Positions 62,850 to 64,000 of a stretch of DNA of 64,000 nt are shown here, piece after piece. The translations under genes and the position numbers were made by a program. The notes beneath the pieces are model-generated. The model saw only the letters and a program-made list of their open reading frames with translations, was not told the origin of the DNA and ran no database searches. The DNA lies in NCBI GenBank assembly GCA_051654865.1, contig JBOFYV010000053.1, forward strand, positions 166,617 to 230,616, read 5' to 3'. Origin of the DNA: JBOFOR01 sp051654865. GTDB taxonomy: Bacteria > Bacillota > Clostridia > Peptostreptococcales > Peptostreptococcaceae. The number at the start of each line of letters is the position of its first letter. Within the stretch, counting starts at the first letter, position 1.

Positions 62850-63098
62850 TGACACTTCGTGTTACCATCCTAGTTTATTTATATTTCACAATATAAACCT
62901 CATTAAGTACGCCAAATATTTTGGTTATACTTTATCACTGTAACGGGTGAACCCGTTGTAGCCTAAATCTATGTAGATCTCGGTACACCGCTCCAAGGCC
63001 ATTTTCATTTTAATATCCTTTGCTCCCTCTCACCAATAGGAACTCTCTGTATAAGTATTCTTAAAATTACTTTCCTTTTCATAGCATTTAATCTGTTG
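62804..63098 (-). ncRNA. T-box riboswitch leader, best specifier AUG (methionine)
   Basis: The minus strand has the T-box parts in order. Stem I carries GGAAAGTAA and the AGAGAG bulge, then GGTGAGAGG, the specifier region AAAATGAAAATGGCC and the TTGGAG end; GCTAT pairs with ATGGC and TTTAA with TTAAA to close and top the specifier loop. The T-box sequence AGGATGGTAACACG (62858-62871) and the terminator follow. Alignment to the consensus NNN-GAA gives ATG followed by AAA, or AAT followed by GAA one base earlier. The UGGU of the T-box pairs with an ACCA tRNA end, which suits Met better than Asn. The leader controls the NhaC-family gene. Confidence 0.9.
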
Positions 63099-63127
63099 TT
63101 TCTTTTTTATTGTTATTTATACTTATT

Positions 63128-63156
63128 ATAATATACGTTGCTTTTTTGTTTGTCAA
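63128..63156 (-). promoter_or_regulatory. Promoter of the T-box/NhaC transcript
   Basis: On the minus strand TTGACA (63151-63156) is 17 bases from TATTAT (63128-63133), just upstream of the T-box stem I. Confidence 0.7.
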
Positions 63157-63228
63157 TTATTTTTTTAATTTTCTAAAAATTATTTATTTAACATCTATAA
63201 AAATAACCTATGACGATATGTTCTACAT

Positions 63229-63861
63229 TTAGCTATTCTTATTTTCTAGTAAAGTTTTAACTTTTTCCAAATCTTCTATATTAATAATTATCTTTCTGTC
63301 TATAAATCCTTTACCTAGTTTTATTTTCTTGTAGTTTTTAGACGATGATTCTAAATAATCTATTTGCTCTATATCCTTTATATCAAAAATCTGACCATCA
63401 TAGAATATTACCTTATCCCTTGATACTATGCACTTACTTAGTAGTACTTGAGCTATACACAATATTGCAAGTATAATTAAAACTACACACGCTACTTCTG
63501 CCATCTTTTCAGAGGTATTTAGACTATTTATATATGATGTTAGGTTTATAGTACTACTACTACTTTGACTTACAAATAAATCATATCTAGACTTCATCAT
63601 TGTATATGTATTAAGCATAATCACTATCATAAGTAGGATTTCCCATTTGTTATTTTCCTTTACCTTGATATGGTCTATGCTTTCTCTTTCTATCTTTTTT
63701 ATTAGTTTTCTTTTTATTACCCAATCACTTACTCGCATTGCCACGACCAGTACAACTACCCCTATTGCTGAAAGTACTGATGTTATCTCATTTGGTGATA
63801 CTATTGCCATTATTATCAATGCGACAACAATAAACATAATTATTTTATTTTTTGTACTCAC
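63229..63861 (-). CDS. Hypothetical membrane protein with PH-like C-terminus
   Basis: The 210-residue protein has two N-terminal membrane helices, a third near 73-90 and a fourth near 122-142. The soluble end (KVIFYDGQIFDIKDIEQIDYLES, IINIEDLEKVKTLL) resembles the small PH-like domains of DUF5673-type membrane proteins. No function is known to me. The start is a GTG at 63861 with GGGAG 5 bases upstream; a nearby ATG is out of frame. Confidence 0.75.
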   Translation of the reverse strand: MSTKNKIIMFIVVALIIMAIVSPNEITSVLSAIGVVVLVVAMRVSDWVIKRKLIKKIERESIDHIKVKENNKWEILLMIVIMLNTYTMMKSRYDLFVSQSSSSTINLTSYINSLNTSEKMAEVACVVLIILAILCIAQVLLSKCIVSRDKVIFYDGQIFDIKDIEQIDYLESSSKNYKKIKLGKGFIDRKIIINIEDLEKVKTLLENKNS

Positions 63862-63896
63862 ATCTACTCCCCCATAGTTTGTTTAAATATTAATTT

Positions 63897-64000
63897 TTAT
63901 ATATTATCTAAGTCGCTTTGTATATAGTATAAACTATAAAAATATCCTTTATTGTCTATAAGTTTTTCAAAGCTTCCTTTTTCAATTACTTTACCATCTT
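63897..64000 (-). CDS. C-terminus of an ABC exporter (ATP-binding/permease type)
   Basis: The last 34 codons of a gene extend past the right edge. They read DGKVIEKGSFEKLIDNKG and end in YYIQSDLDNI, the usual tail of an MsbA/MdlB-type half transporter after the switch-His region. The rest lies outside the window. Confidence 0.8.
   Translation of the reverse strand, partial: DGKVIEKGSFEKLIDNKGYFYSLYYIQSDLDNI

Noticed and set aside
1..64000. tRNA or rRNA genes, CRISPR arrays, transposases, integrases, attachment sites
   Set aside because: I looked for conserved rRNA stretches, tRNA-like cloverleaf ends, regularly spaced repeats and mobile-element proteins, and saw none that could be supported.

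Overview
The window looks like chromosomal DNA of an anaerobic, spore-forming, very AT-rich Firmicute. Class Clostridia is well supported and Peptostreptococcaceae is my best guess; I cannot name the genus. The grounds are the low GC, strong AGGAGG-type ribosome binding sites, frequent TTG starts, two small acid-soluble spore proteins, an [FeFe] hydrogenase, a T-box leader, a PduO-type cobalamin adenosyltransferase and several CPBP/LytTR/GHKL signalling genes. I saw no rRNA or tRNA genes, CRISPR array, transposase, integrase or phage structural genes, so this reads as core or semi-core chromosome with a few accessory patches.

Layout. 1-3.4 kb: the start of a U32 peptidase, an unknown protein and an [FeFe] hydrogenase. 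3.5-7.4 kb: a three-gene unit bracketed by hairpins, namely an SF1 helicase with a RelE-like N-terminus and TPR-like C-terminus, a small coiled-coil protein and a potassium channel. 7.5-19.8 kb: a secreted SH3 protein, a HAD phosphatase, a RelA-type synthetase-like protein, a divergent spore protein, an HD protein, MurJ, a Ca2+-type P-ATPase, an aldose-epimerase-like protein and an acetamidase/formamidase. 19.8-29.3 kb: a GntR/ABC operon, a decayed gene cluster, a membrane-anchored MutS-like ATPase with an XRE-TPR regulator, then a CPBP protease with an Agr-type two-component system. 29.5-36.1 kb: a second P-ATPase and a redox/sulfur block (ArsR, NifX-like, rhodanese, C_GCAxxG protein, four-domain CoA-disulfide-reductase-like protein). 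36.2-42.6 kb: a DinG-like helicase with a Cas4-like nuclease domain, an OmpR-type two-component system and a Na/Pi cotransporter. 42.6-50.1 kb: the canonical spore protein, the adenosyltransferase, a five-gene persulfide operon, an orphan MnmH-like rhodanese domain and a NagZ-like glycosidase. 50.2-64 kb: a TDT transporter, a phosphoesterase, small DNA/RNA-binding proteins, a DEAD-box helicase, an aldo/keto reductase, FG-GAP-like paralogues, a T-box-controlled NhaC-family transporter and the end of an ABC exporter.

How genes work together. Sulfane-sulfur handling appears twice. One large protein at 33.6-36.1 kb carries FAD-reductase, rhodanese, TusA and DsrE domains, and an operon at 44.8-47.7 kb carries TusA, rhodanese, DsrE and a rhodanese/persulfide-dioxygenase-like protein as separate genes, plus a TauE/SafE exporter. 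The first locus carries a near-identical Crp/Fnr-like dyad in front of two of its transcription units. The two-component system and the Na/Pi cotransporter share an almost identical promoter element around TGTCGAA, the Spo0A-box core, and TTAACA direct repeats resembling PhoP boxes lie beside the cotransporter promoter. The NhaC-family protein sits behind a T-box whose best-fitting specifier is AUG, which suggests a methionine transporter.

The strongest candidate for something undescribed is the isolated helicase / coiled-coil / channel unit at 3.5-7.4 kb. That reading is an inference from architecture and gene order only.
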